Shown here piece after piece: positions 1-11,570 of a stretch of DNA of 64,000 bases. The translations under genes and the position numbers were made by a program. Source of the DNA: Pohlia nutans (lineage: Eukaryota; Streptophyta; Bryopsida; Bryales; Mniaceae); NCBI GenBank assembly GCA_022496805.1, contig CM040099.1, positions 19,948,031 to 20,012,030 on the forward strand, given 5' to 3'. The notes beneath the pieces are model-generated. The model did not search any database, was not told the DNA's origin, and saw only the letters and a list, made by a program, of their open reading frames with translations. Every line of letters starts with the position of its first letter. The first letter of the stretch is position 1.

Positions 1-1545
1 AACAATCTTCAAAAAGGATGAGAAGCTTGAAGACATCCCGTTCGAGTTACGTTCACGCTGAGTGCGGCTGGCCGTGGCGAGATAGGCCCTTGCGGCCTTT
101 TCCAGCAAGGGATTCCGCATGTGGACGTGGCGAATGTCGGAGAGGGACTGGGAAGGACTAAGAAACTGGTTACTGTCCCACTGATTGCTGCTTGCAACAA
201 CGAGGGAGCAAGCGACAACATCTCTCAGGGAGGTGTAGGAGTGTGAAGTAGTGTAGGAATGAACCCCGGTCATGTCCAGAGGTTCCGCTGCTCTTCAGCT
301 ATGTCGACGGATTTGGCTTTGAAAAATCCAAAAAATCCGCTACGCGACCTCAGAAGCGTGATAATGAAGAGTATAGACACAGATTCAATTCTATAAATAC
401 CTGCAAACAAGGGAGAGAAAAATCTCAGTACCAATCCTTCTCCAGAGCAAATCCTCCTTACGTAACGGCGGAGATTCAACTTCACACAAGATTGACCACA
501 TCTAAGCAACTCCTTCCTACTTATTTCAATCTTTTCAAACATCTTCCTGTTCCTTGACTCAAGCAGGTACGCTTGTGTAACTTCAAAGTAACTACTCCAA
601 AATCGATAAAGCTGTAAAATCCACTTACCGACAACAAGGCGGATGTAAACTCCAATGTAGACACTTCGTAGCGAAGAAAGATCCCGGAAGCTTAAATCTC
701 GCGAAATTAAAAGTCGTTTCTCAGAGAGAACGAGGTTATACTAGAGAACTCCCTGCAAGAAACGAGGAGAACAATCTCAGTATCAATACCTTTCCAGAGC
801 AAATCCTCTTAGAAAACAGCGGAGATTTAACTACACAAGATTTTCTTCAACAAAGCAACTCCTTACAAGAAGATTTCTAGCCTCTACTTCTTTAAATCTT
901 TTCACGCAGGCACGCTTGTGTCATTTCAGCAAATCAAATACACAAGATTTTCCTCCTCAAAGAACATTGCAAGCTGCTACTTATTTCAATCTGCTCAAGC
1001 ATCTTCCTATTCTTCTACTCAAGAAGCGTTATTTCAGCGCGAATCGTTAAGGAGCACTTACCGACAACAAGGTTGATGTAGAGTCCAATGTAGACACTTC
1101 GAGGATCCCGAAATTCAACTCGCACGAATTTAAAGCGGTTCTCAGAGTCTCCAATACCACGAAACAGAAAATATTTGATTACTTTGAATCTAAACACTCA
1201 ATTGATGTCGTTCGAAAGCTGAAAGACAAAGAGACGCGTAAATCTAGTGGTGGAAAAGAGAATTAGACGAAGGGAAGGAAAAGAGGAGGCGGAGGATCCA
1301 TGACGGGCGACACCATCGCTAGCGGCAAAAGGAAAGAATGCTTCGTGTTTGCGGTGTTTGTAGACGGTGATTCCAGAAGCAACCCCTGGTCGATACCATG
1401 GCAACCGATGTACCACCCATATACCCGGCCGTTGCCAGGCTGCTTGGAATCTACGTTCGCCAGTCAGCCTCACGTGGTAGTTTCGTAGCTCAATGATTAG
1501 TGAGTGGTAGTGGCTCACTAATTCACTAATTATATCATTATTGTA
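1..1545. other. GC-balanced stretch, no gene supported
   Basis: This stretch has a more even base composition than the AT-rich DNA that follows. Short open frames exist on both strands, but none shows a domain or conserved motif I recognise. On the minus strand a short frame ends in a good splice donor (GTAAGT, reverse complement at about 1056-1061), and the same block recurs at about 623-628. It could be the decayed 5' part of a minus-strand gene. I do not assign a product. Confidence 0.4.
398..1150. repeat. Imperfect tandem duplication
   Basis: Two diverged copies of one block are visible. The stretch around 400-522 (Ctccagagcaaatcctc followed by an acggcggagatt core) recurs at about 752-870. 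The stretch around 623-725 (cttaccgacaacaagg, then tccaatgtagacacttcg, ending tctcagag) recurs at about 1056-1147. The offset is about 350 to 430 bases because of small indels. A third partial copy of the middle section lies near 945-1020. Confidence 0.7.
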
Positions 1546-1958
1546 CTCTGGCCCTTTGACAATTTGATCAAGGTCCTAGTTACGTTGGAGCATCTCCAAT
1601 GTGCCTCGGTAAACTTGGATGACCCTTCAAAATATAAAGAGTCTAAAATAAAAGTCTCGCACCAAAGGCACTTCAAGCATGGTCATAATTAATTAGAAAA
1701 CCAATCACCAGACATCACACGTAATAAAAGTTTTGTTCGTAACAATAAATACACCTTGGTTTATTTAAAATTTACATGAAATTTTTAATTTGAAAATTTC
1801 AATAGGAAAACTATGTTGAAGAACAAATTGACTTCTGACCTATTGAATTGGTAATTGCTTTAAAAGATTCAATAATTGAAATTTTAATAAATCGTAAAGT
1901 GAAGTAAAAATTAGACTTGACTACCAGCTTTACTTTGTTAGTTCAACTCAAAATAATA
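1546..1958. other. AT-rich interval, nothing recognised
   Basis: AT-rich DNA between the duplicated block and the foldback element. I see no coding frame, RNA gene or repeat of note. The text at 1514-1535 (cactaattcactaat) recurs at about 6803, which suggests a shared decayed repeat. Confidence 0.5.
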
Positions 1959-2662
1959 AGGGTTGTCACACATCCTTGGAGAATGAATCTTTTGTGAAGA
2001 ATGAGAAAAGAGAGGAACCAATAGGATAGTTTCTCCATGGAGAAAGTGTGACACCCCTTTTTGTGGTATGTGGAGAATGAGAATGAAGAATAGAGGTTGT
2101 TAGTTGGTCACACATCCTCCAAGCACGGGCCATTCTCCATTCTTCACCTGTGGAGAAGAACACGCAATTCGCTATTTATACACTTGGCCAAGTGCGTTCA
2201 TTTCATCAGCAAATCGTGCTTAAAAAATTTGTGTAAAAAGCTCTCTAAAAAACAGCGATTTTGTCTTTCTACAAATCACTTACATTGTAAACAAACAATT
2301 CTTTTATTTATTTTTTATTCTTATCTTTATCTTTTCTTTTATCTTTTCTTTATCTTGTTTCTTTTATCTTGTCTTCTTTCTTGTCTTCTTTCTTGTCTTC
2401 TTTTTCTTTTCCTTCTTGTCTTCCTTCTTGTCTTCTTCTTCTTTTTCTATTTTTTTCTTCATACCTCTTGTGGCAGCCGCAAACCCTACACCCGCACCAA
2501 GGAAAAAAAACCATTTTTATTTTTTATTTTTTTATTTTATTTTTTTTTCGTCTTCTTTTTTGCTTAAGGCTCATGAACCCGAAAAATAGAAATTTTAAAA
2601 TTTTAAAAATTAGGGTTCAGCCAGCGGCGGCTAAACCTAAACGGCGGTGGAGGAAAAAAAAC

Positions 2663-2697
<35 letters not shown>

Positions 2698-2946
2698 TTG
2701 GTTTTCGTCTTCTTTCTTGTTTAGGGTTCATGAACCCTAAACAGCCGGAAAAAAAAATAATAAATAATAAAATCTATTCTTAGACTACTGACGGCTGAGG
2801 GTACGCGGCCGCGCACCCTAAGCCTCTTTTATCCCTCACTCACTCCCTTTTCCTCTTCTCTCCTCTCCCTCTCTCTCCATCCCTCCCTCTCTCTCCATCC
2901 CTTCCTCTCCATCCCTCCCTCTCCATCCCTCCCCTCTCCTCATATA

Positions 2947-4574
2947 CAGTGACTGCCAAAACTGAGTACGAACACAGCTTACTGAAATTTAACAAACAAT
3001 GTAGGGAAATTGGATGCGTCAAAAATGAAACCATAAATTGCACAGGATTACCATTGCAATCAGTCATACTTCCATGGGGATTGAGGTCTATTACACACAT
3101 GTATGCATGTTAAAAAAAAAGTAAAGTGAAGTTCAGTCCAAAACTCAGTTTTGCTCACATTAGCTGGAACAAAGTTAAAAATTTGTCCACCTACCCTTAG
3201 CAACTATAACAGCTGCAATGCGCTTAAGCATGCTTTTATACAAGTTCTTACACTCACTGGGAGTAATTGAAGCCCAACAATCCTCAACACGCTCCCACAA
3301 TTCTAACATTCCTTTGGGAGGTCTCTCATATTGGTTGAGTCGACGTTTTAAAGTTGCCCACAAATGTTCGATCGGATTCAAGTCTGGAGATTGCGCCGGC
3401 CACTTCAAAAGAGTGAATTCTTGCGAATTCAGCCAACGGCGCACACTCTTGGATGTATGCTTTGGGTCATTATCCTGTTGAAAAATCAAATTGGCAGGAT
3501 CTAGATTGTATGTATGCAGTGTATGAACCAGTTCTCGCTCTAAAATTTCTCTATACATGTACTGATCCATTCTTCCCTCAATCCTACACATCATACCAAG
3601 GCCACTCGGAGTCATGCAACCCCACATCATCACTCCCCCACCTCCAAAGTTGACAGTTTGTTGCACCATTCCAGCACTTCTACTCTGTCCATCACGAAAC
3701 CAACACCAACTGCGACCATCAGAGTAAAATCGGTTGATTTTTGTTTCATCAGAAAATACTACACAATCCCAATCATCATCAGTCCAATGGCAATGACGTC
3801 TAGCAAATTCTAATTGTCCTTTAATTTGAAGAAGTGTGAGCTTTGGTTTCTTTTGCTTCACTTCACATTTCAAACCTGCTTTTCGTAACATTCTCCTCAC
3901 AGTACTATCACTCATACCAACATGAAGCTCCTCTCAAGTAATTTCCAACTTTGTGTGCAGTTTCTAAGCCACCTATAGTGATTTCTCTCACACAAGACCT
4001 GCGATCAGCTGCACTGTACACCTATGGCCTGCCACCAAAACTGCGATTCACATCACTCAACTCACTCAAATGTTGCTTACGAAATTGTGCAACCCAACTT
4101 TGGGATACTTGTAAGTCTCTAGCAACATTTCTAGTACTTTCACCCCTCCTCAACTTTTCTAAAGTAGCTTCTTCTATCTGCTTTCTATCAACAACAGAGA
4201 GAGACCTTAATGAAACCATTTTGCTCAATTTGCATACATGATGTGCACTGAATAGGGACACAATTATAAATGTGAAGGCCAAGAACATGCCCATCCAAAA
4301 AAATAGACCCAGAAAACCACTTGTGCATGTCAAATTTGTAGCATTCACCGCGTAATCCAAGTGTGAGCATAACTGAGTTTTAGAGCTAATTTACTTTGAT
4401 CTATATCTTTCTCAAATCATTTTGCATTGCTGGACTTGTAATTTGGTAGCCACATCATTTACTTGAATGTATACTTGTGCCGTCAACTGATTTGGCATTA
4501 AATGCAGTAAATTATAAAATATGAATGGCTAAAGGTAGACTAAGCTATTTCGTACTCAGTTTTGACAGTCACTG
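2947..4574 (-). mobile_element. Tc1-type DNA transposon, 1628 bp
   Basis: The ends are inverted repeats that match at 25 of the first 26 bases (left cagtgactgccaaaactg, right complement cagtgactgtcaaaactg), each flanked by TA (2945-2946 and 4575-4576), the target duplication of the Tc1/mariner superfamily. About 200 bases inside each end lies a second related repeat (aaaactcagttt near 3141-3160; gtgagcataactgagtttt near 4364-4382), so the termini have the IR/DR layout known from Tc1-like elements. It encodes one transposase on the minus strand, which is broken. It has landed in the centre of a foldback element. Confidence 0.93.
3175..4219 (-). pseudogene. Tc1-type DD34E transposase, broken
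   Basis: The product would be the transposase that binds the element's terminal repeats and cuts and pastes it at TA sites. Translation from the ATG at 4219 gives an N-terminal helix-turn-helix region (RRGESTRNVARDLQVSQSW). The C-terminal part, read from about 3945 downwards, carries the complete catalytic core: VVFSDETKIN (first Asp), IFQQDNDPKHTSK (second Asp) and SPDLNPIEHLW (Glu). I count exactly 34 residues between the second Asp and the Glu, hence DD34E, the Tc1 signature rather than the DD39D of usual plant mariner elements. Two lesions break the frame: an in-frame TAG at 4022-4024 and a frameshift at about 3934-3945. Total length near 345 codons is normal for the family. As it stands it cannot make a full transposase; an intact sister copy elsewhere could still move it. 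Confidence 0.92.
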
Positions 4575-4836
4575 TATATAGGGGACAGGAGAGGGTCTCT
4601 CTCATTCATTCTTCAACTCCTTCTCCCTCCCCTCACCTCTCCCCTATATATATATATATGAGGAGAGGGGAAGGAGAAGAAGAGGAAGAAGAGTCTTTGG
4701 GTGCACGGCCGCGCACCCCAGCGACTAAAAATAGTAATTTTTAGAAAAAGTCAAAAAAGTCAAAAAAAAAAGTTTTTTTTTTTTTTTTTTTTGTTGGGCA
4801 GGGGTTCAGCAGCACCCCACGGCCAACCCGAAAAAC

Positions 4837-4889
<53 letters not shown>

Positions 4890-5434
4890 TTTTTTTTCTT
4901 TTTTTTTGGTTTTTTTTTTGGTTTGCTCCCATTGTTTAGGGTTCAGCAGCCACAACTGAAGAAAAAGTAGAAGAAAAAAAAGACAACGAAGACAAAAAGG
5001 AAGACAAGAAGAAAGACAAAAAGAAGACAAGAAAGAAGACAAGAAAGAAGACGAGAAAGAAATCAAGATAAAAAAGAAAAGATAAAGATGAGAATAAAAA
5101 AATATTAAAATAATTATTTGTTTACAATGTAAGGGATTGAAGAAAGACAATAATCGTTGGTTTTTTAAAAATAAAAGTTAGACAAATAAAATCATGCGCT
5201 CGGGGACGAAGTGCATGATTATATAACCAAGTGCGTAAATAGCGAATTGTGTGTTGAAGAAGAATGGAATTCTTCAACCTTCAAAGAATGGGCCCTCCAC
5301 GATTCAAGAAAAGCGTGCCACGTCCCCATTCTTTGAAGATTGAGAATGGAGTGGAGGATGTGTGACAACCCCTAATTTTTTTTAAATGATTCTTTTCAAA
5401 ATGAAAACTAAGTTTAACCAAAGAAGAGACACAA

Positions 5435-5829
5435 TAGAGTTAACCGAAAACAAAACACGTGTTCTGACCTGCAATATTTCAGGAAGTCTGACTTCATACC
5501 CACTTTTAGTGAAACCGAAATCAAATCTCCAAGGGAAGAAGATACCCTCTCTATATAATTTTAGACAGGAGCTCCGTGTTGTGAGAGCCAACTAATCAAT
5601 GCAGTCACTTAATTATATCTCAAGTGGATGTGGGCCATGGCCTCCAAGCCTTGGCTCCCTTTGAACTCACCTTCATCTGAGTTTTGCCTCCTTTGTGACG
5701 GCAAAACTAGTTCACACTCCTTTCTATTTTTAATTCTTTGGAAACCATGCCAGTTTGCTTGGCTGCCTTAGATACGGGTCAAACTCACCTCACCTAACAT
5801 GTATTTTCTCTTCTTTTTGGTTAACTCTA
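5435..5829. mobile_element. MITE with tagagttaaccgaaaa ends
   Basis: The left end reads tagagttaaccgaaaac and the right end complement tagagttaaccaaaaag, about 395 bases apart. The same ends recur at 18577-19449, where a second element has split the left end. No coding capacity is seen. A small defective DNA transposon is the likely identity. Confidence 0.6.
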
Positions 5830-5897
5830 ATATGTCCTCTTTATCCTTTAGGGGTAAAAGCTTAGTGCACACCAATTACTTTTGGTGCTTTTTGGCT

Positions 5898-6541
5898 TTA
5901 ACCCTTAAAGGACAATGCAAGCCCAACGGGCTTGGTTATATTTTGGGAGAATCTTGCTCATAAATTCTACTCCATTGCACCAAATGGGGTTTTTAACCCC
6001 TAAGCTCCCGAGCGACCATTTTCTGGTCGCTGCCCGGAATAAACGGGCTGCCCGGAACAAAAAAATCTTTTTTTGAAAAAATAAAAAATATTTTAAAATA
6101 CTACATCAAGTCTACTTTCCAACCCAATTTGAATTATGGCAATCCGAGTTAAACTCCACCCGGGAGAATTTTCAAAGTAGATCACCTCAAGATTGTCTTA
6201 GTGTTACAAAATTTGCTATTTGGGGAAAGTAATGATGATTCCTCCATCATTTCTCTTGCTTTTTTGAAGTTTACGATAGATAGCCCAACTTTAACCAATC
6301 GTACTAAATTTTGAATTTTAAAATTGAAAATTATAATTTATACAAATTTTCGAAGGTTAATGCTTTTAAATTCATTAAAAAATGATCTAAAGATTGTTTA
6401 GGAAGTTTGACCGTACGGATAATTTGTAAAGATGATACTCTACATTTTGTCTATTGAACCAACCTTCATCAAACATATGGAAGGCACATATTATAACACA
6501 TCTATGTTTTATCCAATACCCCTCGGGCTTTTAGGGGTTAA
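5898..6541. mobile_element. TTAA-flanked element
   Basis: Left end TTAA-CCCTTAAAGG and right end CTTTTAGGGG-TTAA (6538-6541) form short imperfect inverted repeats of the CCCCTAAAGG family. Another CCCCTAAG-type end (near 5993) lies inside, so a second insertion or an older copy is present. Non-coding and AT-rich. Confidence 0.6.
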
Positions 6542-9019
6542 AATGCCAAACCGAGCAACTTAGAGAGATTTATACTTCTTTAGAATAGAGCCAAAGTAAA
6601 TTAGTAAACACAATCATGCTTAAAATGGAATTTAAAGAGATTTTGGGTGTGGTAGCAGGAAAGCATATGTCGTTTAAGGGTTAAAACCCAAAAAAATTAA
6701 AATCACTGATATACCCGGACGATACCCGGAGATATGAAATCTGCTTGGTCAGTCAGGTCCACATGGTGGGTAGCATCGGTAATTTGCAAATTTGTACGAA
6801 CTCACTAATTCACTAATAATATCACTTACAATTTTTAGTGAGAGAGGATAAAGTTAATCAGGATCCACGTCACGTCATGTGCACCGTGATATAATTAACT
6901 AGGTATTGATTTGTTATTCAGACTTACTTCATACGGTAGTACCCCCTGGCTCAAATTTAGATCATTATGGAATGAAGAATCCCCCGCCATAGGATTTTTT
7001 TTGCCTTTTGCATGACATATGCTGAATGAATCGTCATGAGTGAATTGTCCCTGTCATAGGTATTATTCCAATACTATTTTATGTACCAGCCTAAAAGTCT
7101 TCCTGATATGCCAAAGTCTTTATAACATTCTGTATTTTATTTCCCTTGCAATTGATTCTTTTCAATTTGTGGGAAGGAAGACGAAGAAAAAAGAGAAAGG
7201 AGCTTTATTTTTCCTTCTTTTTTGGAAATCCAAAGCATATTTTAAACAATTTCAAAAATTAAACTCCATAAAAAAAAAATTTGTAAATAGACTTGTATCC
7301 TCTACTAAATTAGGGTTTTTAACTTTAGGCAAAATCACATAACATCACAAAATGTTCTCGTTTTAAGCTTATCAGGTAAACAAATAATTAAAACAAAATC
7401 CAATATTATTAAAAAAATCACATTCTGAGCTTACATTGTAAACAAAGAGTTAAAACAAAATCCAATATCATATAACATCACAAAATTGTTCGCGTTCTAA
7501 GCGAGGTTCAAAGCTTACAGGGTAAATAAAGAAATAAAGTAAAATCTGATATTGTAAACCAATCGATAGAGGTATCTTTGTGAATATTGCAGATCCTAAG
7601 TGCAAGTTTTTGTTTAGGATTCACTAAATCAAAAAATACAATTCCTCCAGCAAATTTGAAACAACAATTGTTTCAACGCCAAATCGCTTGAAAAAGATCA
7701 ACAATCCCAAATAAAAGCTATAATAGCAAACCATAGTGAATTGTAAGAAAAAGAACATAAACAACAAACAAATTTCCTGCTTCAAGTGCGTGAATTGGAA
7801 ATTTGAAAATTTCTCAAAAGGTGGTATCTTCAACTTGTGCCCATAACAAAAAAAAACAAACATGTAGTCGGTTTTTAAGTTGCAGACAAGGTTATTCCAC
7901 TATTTGTTATTGCATATTCACAAGAGGAAAAAATCAAAGGTATTGAATGAAAATTAGAAAGCAATATCTGATGACGGCTACATGTTGGACCTATTGTCTG
8001 CTACTATGTGACCCGGGTGCCATCACTTCAAAACTACTTGATCTACATTTAGCATAATTGAAGCACCAGCAACTTGTAATTCACGTCAAGAAAAGAGACT
8101 ACTTGCGGGCTTATGGTTTGTCTAAGCACCTTATGCAAAACATCGACTCAGTTGTTGTAAATTACATTATCATCGCTTGGTTGAAAAAACCCTTTGAACA
8201 TTGATTATTGTTGCATCATGCATGTATGGTACGTTTCATGAACAAAGTCCAACGCGCCTTCAATTTGACACAATCTTCGGGAGTATTTCGAGAGTGAATC
8301 TTATAACTAAGTCCTTCAAAGAAAAATTTGAAAATGTAGATGGAGGACAAGGTTTCAACAACCCAAACTCCTTTGTAGGAAGTTTGTACTTGATAAATTA
8401 GCTCATAAAATGAACCTAATCGTTTGGAGACAGTTGACTTCAGCATAAATACGTTTAGAAATTGAACTTAGTAAGTACTTAAGGTCACAAGTACAATTTA
8501 GTTTGGGCAACAAGAAAAATTTGTAAACTTAGGTTACAAGTTTTAAATAAATTAATAAATTAAATTAAATTAAAGAAATTTAAAAAAAAAACATAAAACA
8601 TAAAACATAAAACATAAAAAAACAAAAACATATTTCTAAAAAGAAAGGAACTATGACCTTTAAGACTAGCGTGAATGAAGACTTTGTAGGAGAAAGTACT
8701 ACCAATTTGGCCACTAGGATAAAGATCGCGTTTTGAGGATAGATTACTTATTTGAAATTAAATTGAACACTTCTACCCCTACAATTGTTTTTATTTTTCT
8801 ATTGGTAGAGCAACTTGCATATAGGATGTAGCCAAGGAAAAATGGATAGAATCATCCATATATAAAATTATCTATTAGAAGGCACTTTCATCCAAACAGT
8901 GGCAATTTTAGTATTACTTTTTAGAATATTTTGACGATTTCATCCACTTTTTTTTCATTTTTTCTAGTGTAAAAATAGCTACTCCCAAAATCAAGTAAAA
9001 GTTTGATTGACATAGAGAT
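6542..9019. other. AT-rich intergenic DNA
   Basis: No gene supported. The open frames are short and low in complexity. A small tandem array of acataaa units lies at about 8587-8620. Near 6711-6731 there are two cccgg-containing repeats. Confidence 0.5.
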
Positions 9020-9029
9020 GGTAATTGCA

Positions 9030-9396
9030 AGGCACTGCAAGCCTTGGCTTGGTGGTGGCTCATGGCTCCCAATGAGGAGGTTGTGAGTTCTATTCCCTAT
9101 GTTGGCGTGGTGCTCACCACCATAGTCCATCCAACTATGGTAGGGGTCCTTATACCTTGTTGTATGGGTACCTCAAAGCCCTTTAGGGGATACCATGTCC
9201 GGTATCTTCAAGGCACTAGTGGCTAGGTAGGAACTAGCATAGTATGTCACTACAATGTTCATTCCCGAAAGGGGAGAGTAGTGTTGTCCCAATGTCCCCT
9301 TGCCCGGTGGGCGCCGGGTCATTGACATTACGAACAAACACTTTATTCACGCCAGCCCCTTGCTAAAAAGGGACCGGAGTTTCTATCTATCTATCT
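9030..9396 (+). mobile_element. SINE retrotransposon, apparently full length
   Basis: The element is bounded by a perfect 10-base direct repeat, ggtaattgca, at 9020-9029 and 9397-9406, which marks a retroposed insertion. Its head resembles an RNA polymerase III promoter of tRNA type: an A-box-like TGGCTTGGTGG near 9045 and a B-box-like AGTTCTATTCC near 9086. The tail ends in short tctatctatctatct repeats rather than poly(A). Two shorter 3' copies lie in the window (9816-9943 and 15706-15786) and share the block attcacgcc...ccggagtttctatc. Non-autonomous; it needs a LINE reverse transcriptase in trans. Confidence 0.82.
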
Positions 9397-9815
9397 GGTA
9401 ATTGCATTGTCAACAATGATATTCATTGTAGAAACTAGCTTGTACGAGTCACATTAAATAAATGAATGAGTTTTGAACGACTTTCCTAAAAAATAACAAA
9501 GTTAGTATGGACTATATTTATCGAAAACTATTGTTTAATACCATTTTCTTCTTGTATAAAGAAAAAATAGTATTACCTATTTATTTTCTTTTGTAATATA
9601 TATATAGCAAAACACTTATCAATTTTTCAAAGTGATTTAAAAAATCATTGGATGAGCAAGAGTTGGTTGAGTTGGGTTGACTGGCAGACTTGGTTCTCAA
9701 CCAACCGGTGGAGTTTCTGCGGTCACCACCAACCAATATTCTGCACCTAGTGAAACCCAAATGAAGTAATAATAAATAATAAAATAATAAAAAATAAAAC
9801 TCAATATTCTTACTA

Positions 9816-9943
9816 GATATAAACTTCTGTCCTCTTTTTAGGCCGGCGTGAATAAAGTGTCTGTTCGTTTTGACAATGAACCAGTGCCCACTGGACAAAG
9901 GGCCATTGGTGCAAGATTTAATAGATGCAGCATCACGACTTCC
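9816..9943 (-). mobile_element. 5'-truncated SINE copy
   Basis: This is a minus-strand copy of the 3' part of the SINE at 9030-9396 (shared acactttattcacgcc block). A perfect 14-base direct repeat, caatattcttacta, flanks it at 9802-9815 and 9944-9957. The truncated 5' end with an intact target duplication is typical of incomplete reverse transcription. Confidence 0.85.
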
Positions 9944-9957
9944 CAATATTCTTACTA

Positions 9958-11000
9958 CACTACAGTAGCCCCTAGTAATGTTACATAGTTTTGATTTTAA
10001 CCCCTATAGGACTGTGAGTTTTTCTAATTTTTGAGCATAATTTTATTCTCTTTCTATTCATTTTCTTGTGAATTTTGTTTTTGTTCTTGATAACTAATAC
10101 CAATTTTAATATTACAAAAAAATAAAGAATTTTTTGATCAATTTTACAAAGTTTTCCCATGACTTCCAAGACACATATTGTTGAGATTGATTAAATAAAT
10201 ATTCTTACCCATTTTCACTTGAAGTTTAAAACTCCGCTTTTTGACCCTAAATTCAAACAACAATGAATACAGATTTTGTCACTTAGCAGGTATAAAAATC
10301 TCAATGGAAAGAATGCGAATTCTCTTTAGAATCATATGCAAAAGAAATCATGAGTTTTGGAGGGTTATTAACTATAAAAAAAATTGATTGAAATGTCTTA
10401 TACGAAATTGCTCAATTTTCAAGCAAATTTTTTATTTTTGATAAAATTTCACCCCATTTTTTTTTTAATTTAAAAATTCGGCTCAAAAATTTTAATTTTA
10501 TTATTTTCCAATGACAAACCTTTGTAAACCCAAGGTGACAAATACTTAGTGTAGGGTACTGTACAATACATAGATTCTATGATGACCCATAATGACCACG
10601 TGCAACACTATCAAGTGCTCAAATGCAAGAACGTCTCTTTCTTTTTCTCTTCTCCCGCCACCCTCTTCAACCGACTCAAATGTATCCAACGTACCACGAC
10701 ATATGGCATTGTTAACCAAATTGTGGTCCTCTTTATCTTACAGTGGATTTACCTTTGTCCAGACAAATCTTCGAAAACAAGACATTTCAGTATATTTTAA
10801 GAACCTAAGCTATGAGAGTGGTGGAAAGCTGAAAAGTTGTCCTTGTATGCTTTATACATCATCTTTGAGGTGAATGAACCAGAAAATGACATGAAGGCCT
10901 ACATTATGTCAATTTTACAGTACAAGGCCATCTTGTCATGTTGACCATTTTCGAAGTGCTTCAAAAACCATGAGTCTACTAAATGGTTGGACACAATCAC
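9958..11000. other. AT-rich intergenic DNA
   Basis: No gene, RNA or mobile element recognised. The open frames near 10579-10873 show no family resemblance. Confidence 0.45.
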
Positions 11001-11570
11001 TTAACCCCTAAAGGACCAAAAACTCACATTACAGAAAGTTTCCGCCCTTCAAAGGGCCGTGAGTTTTGAACCCCTCCGGTGCAAGTACAGAAAAAATCAG
11101 ATTTTTTTTTTTTGGAAATGCGGTAATGACGTGACCGAATGTCGGCCACATCAGATTGCTAACCGCCGCTTCCCGGAACCAGCCACCCGCTTTCCATGGC
11201 TTGCTAGGCAGCATGAAGAGTGCGAGGAAGAAAGGCAATCAAGAGCCGAGTAATTTTTTAATTATTTTTTTTCAAATTTTTTATTTTCATGTATTTGCAC
11301 GACACGTGTGTTGAAAATGCAGCTTTCACGGCCCTCTAAAGGGTTGAAATTTCCTGTAATGTGGTTTCAAAATGACGAATTCAACCAATGATTAATGAAA
11401 ATATAATTTTAATGGGACCAAAGTTTATATCATTAGAATCAGTGAAAAATATCGTATGTGTTTGTCCAAAACATTTAAATTTGGACAAAAGGAAGTTGAC
11501 ACAGGACCTATTCAAAAATGCTAAAAAAACATAAAATTCAATCTAGACTTCTTGGTTCCTTAGAGATTAA
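11001..11570. mobile_element. TTAA MITE with a nested TA element
   Basis: The outer element has ends TTAACCCCTAAAGGACC (11001) and gaccttctt-like right end ggttccttagagaTTAA (to 11570). Its middle, with aatcagtgaaaaatat, matches the copy at 27847-28083. Nested inside at about 11032-11355 is a different, GC-richer element whose ends are inverted (acagaaagtttccgccctt and, in complement, acaggaaatttcaaccctt), flanked by TA. Neither has coding capacity. Confidence 0.75.

Larger units (their letters stand above)
1959..5372. mobile_element. Long-arm foldback transposon
   Basis: The two ends are inverted copies: the left begins gggttgtcacacatcc and the right ends ggatgtgtgacaaccc. A second inner copy of the end sequence starts near 2105. 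The homologous arms run about 2105-2940 on the left and 4580-5370 on the right. Both contain the same order of blocks: a cgcaattcgctattta-like box, ttacattgtaaacaaa, a long pyrimidine tract of cttctttcttgt units, poly(A)/poly(T) runs (a run of about 47 A near 4840-4887) and a GCGGCCG-containing palindrome at 2807-2817 and 4707-4716. No coding region belongs to it. A Tc1-type element sits at its centre. Without that insert it would be about 1.8 kb and almost entirely palindromic. A target duplication is not clear. Confidence 0.75.

Noticed and set aside
2..60. Short plus-strand frame ending in TGA at the very start, possibly the last exon of an upstream gene (FKKDEKLEDIPFELRSR)
   Set aside because: Under 20 residues, cut by the window edge, and no family recognised; not enough to call a gene.
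2097..2740. Plus-strand frames rich in Phe, Leu and Lys
   Set aside because: They are translations of pyrimidine and poly(A) tracts in the foldback arms.
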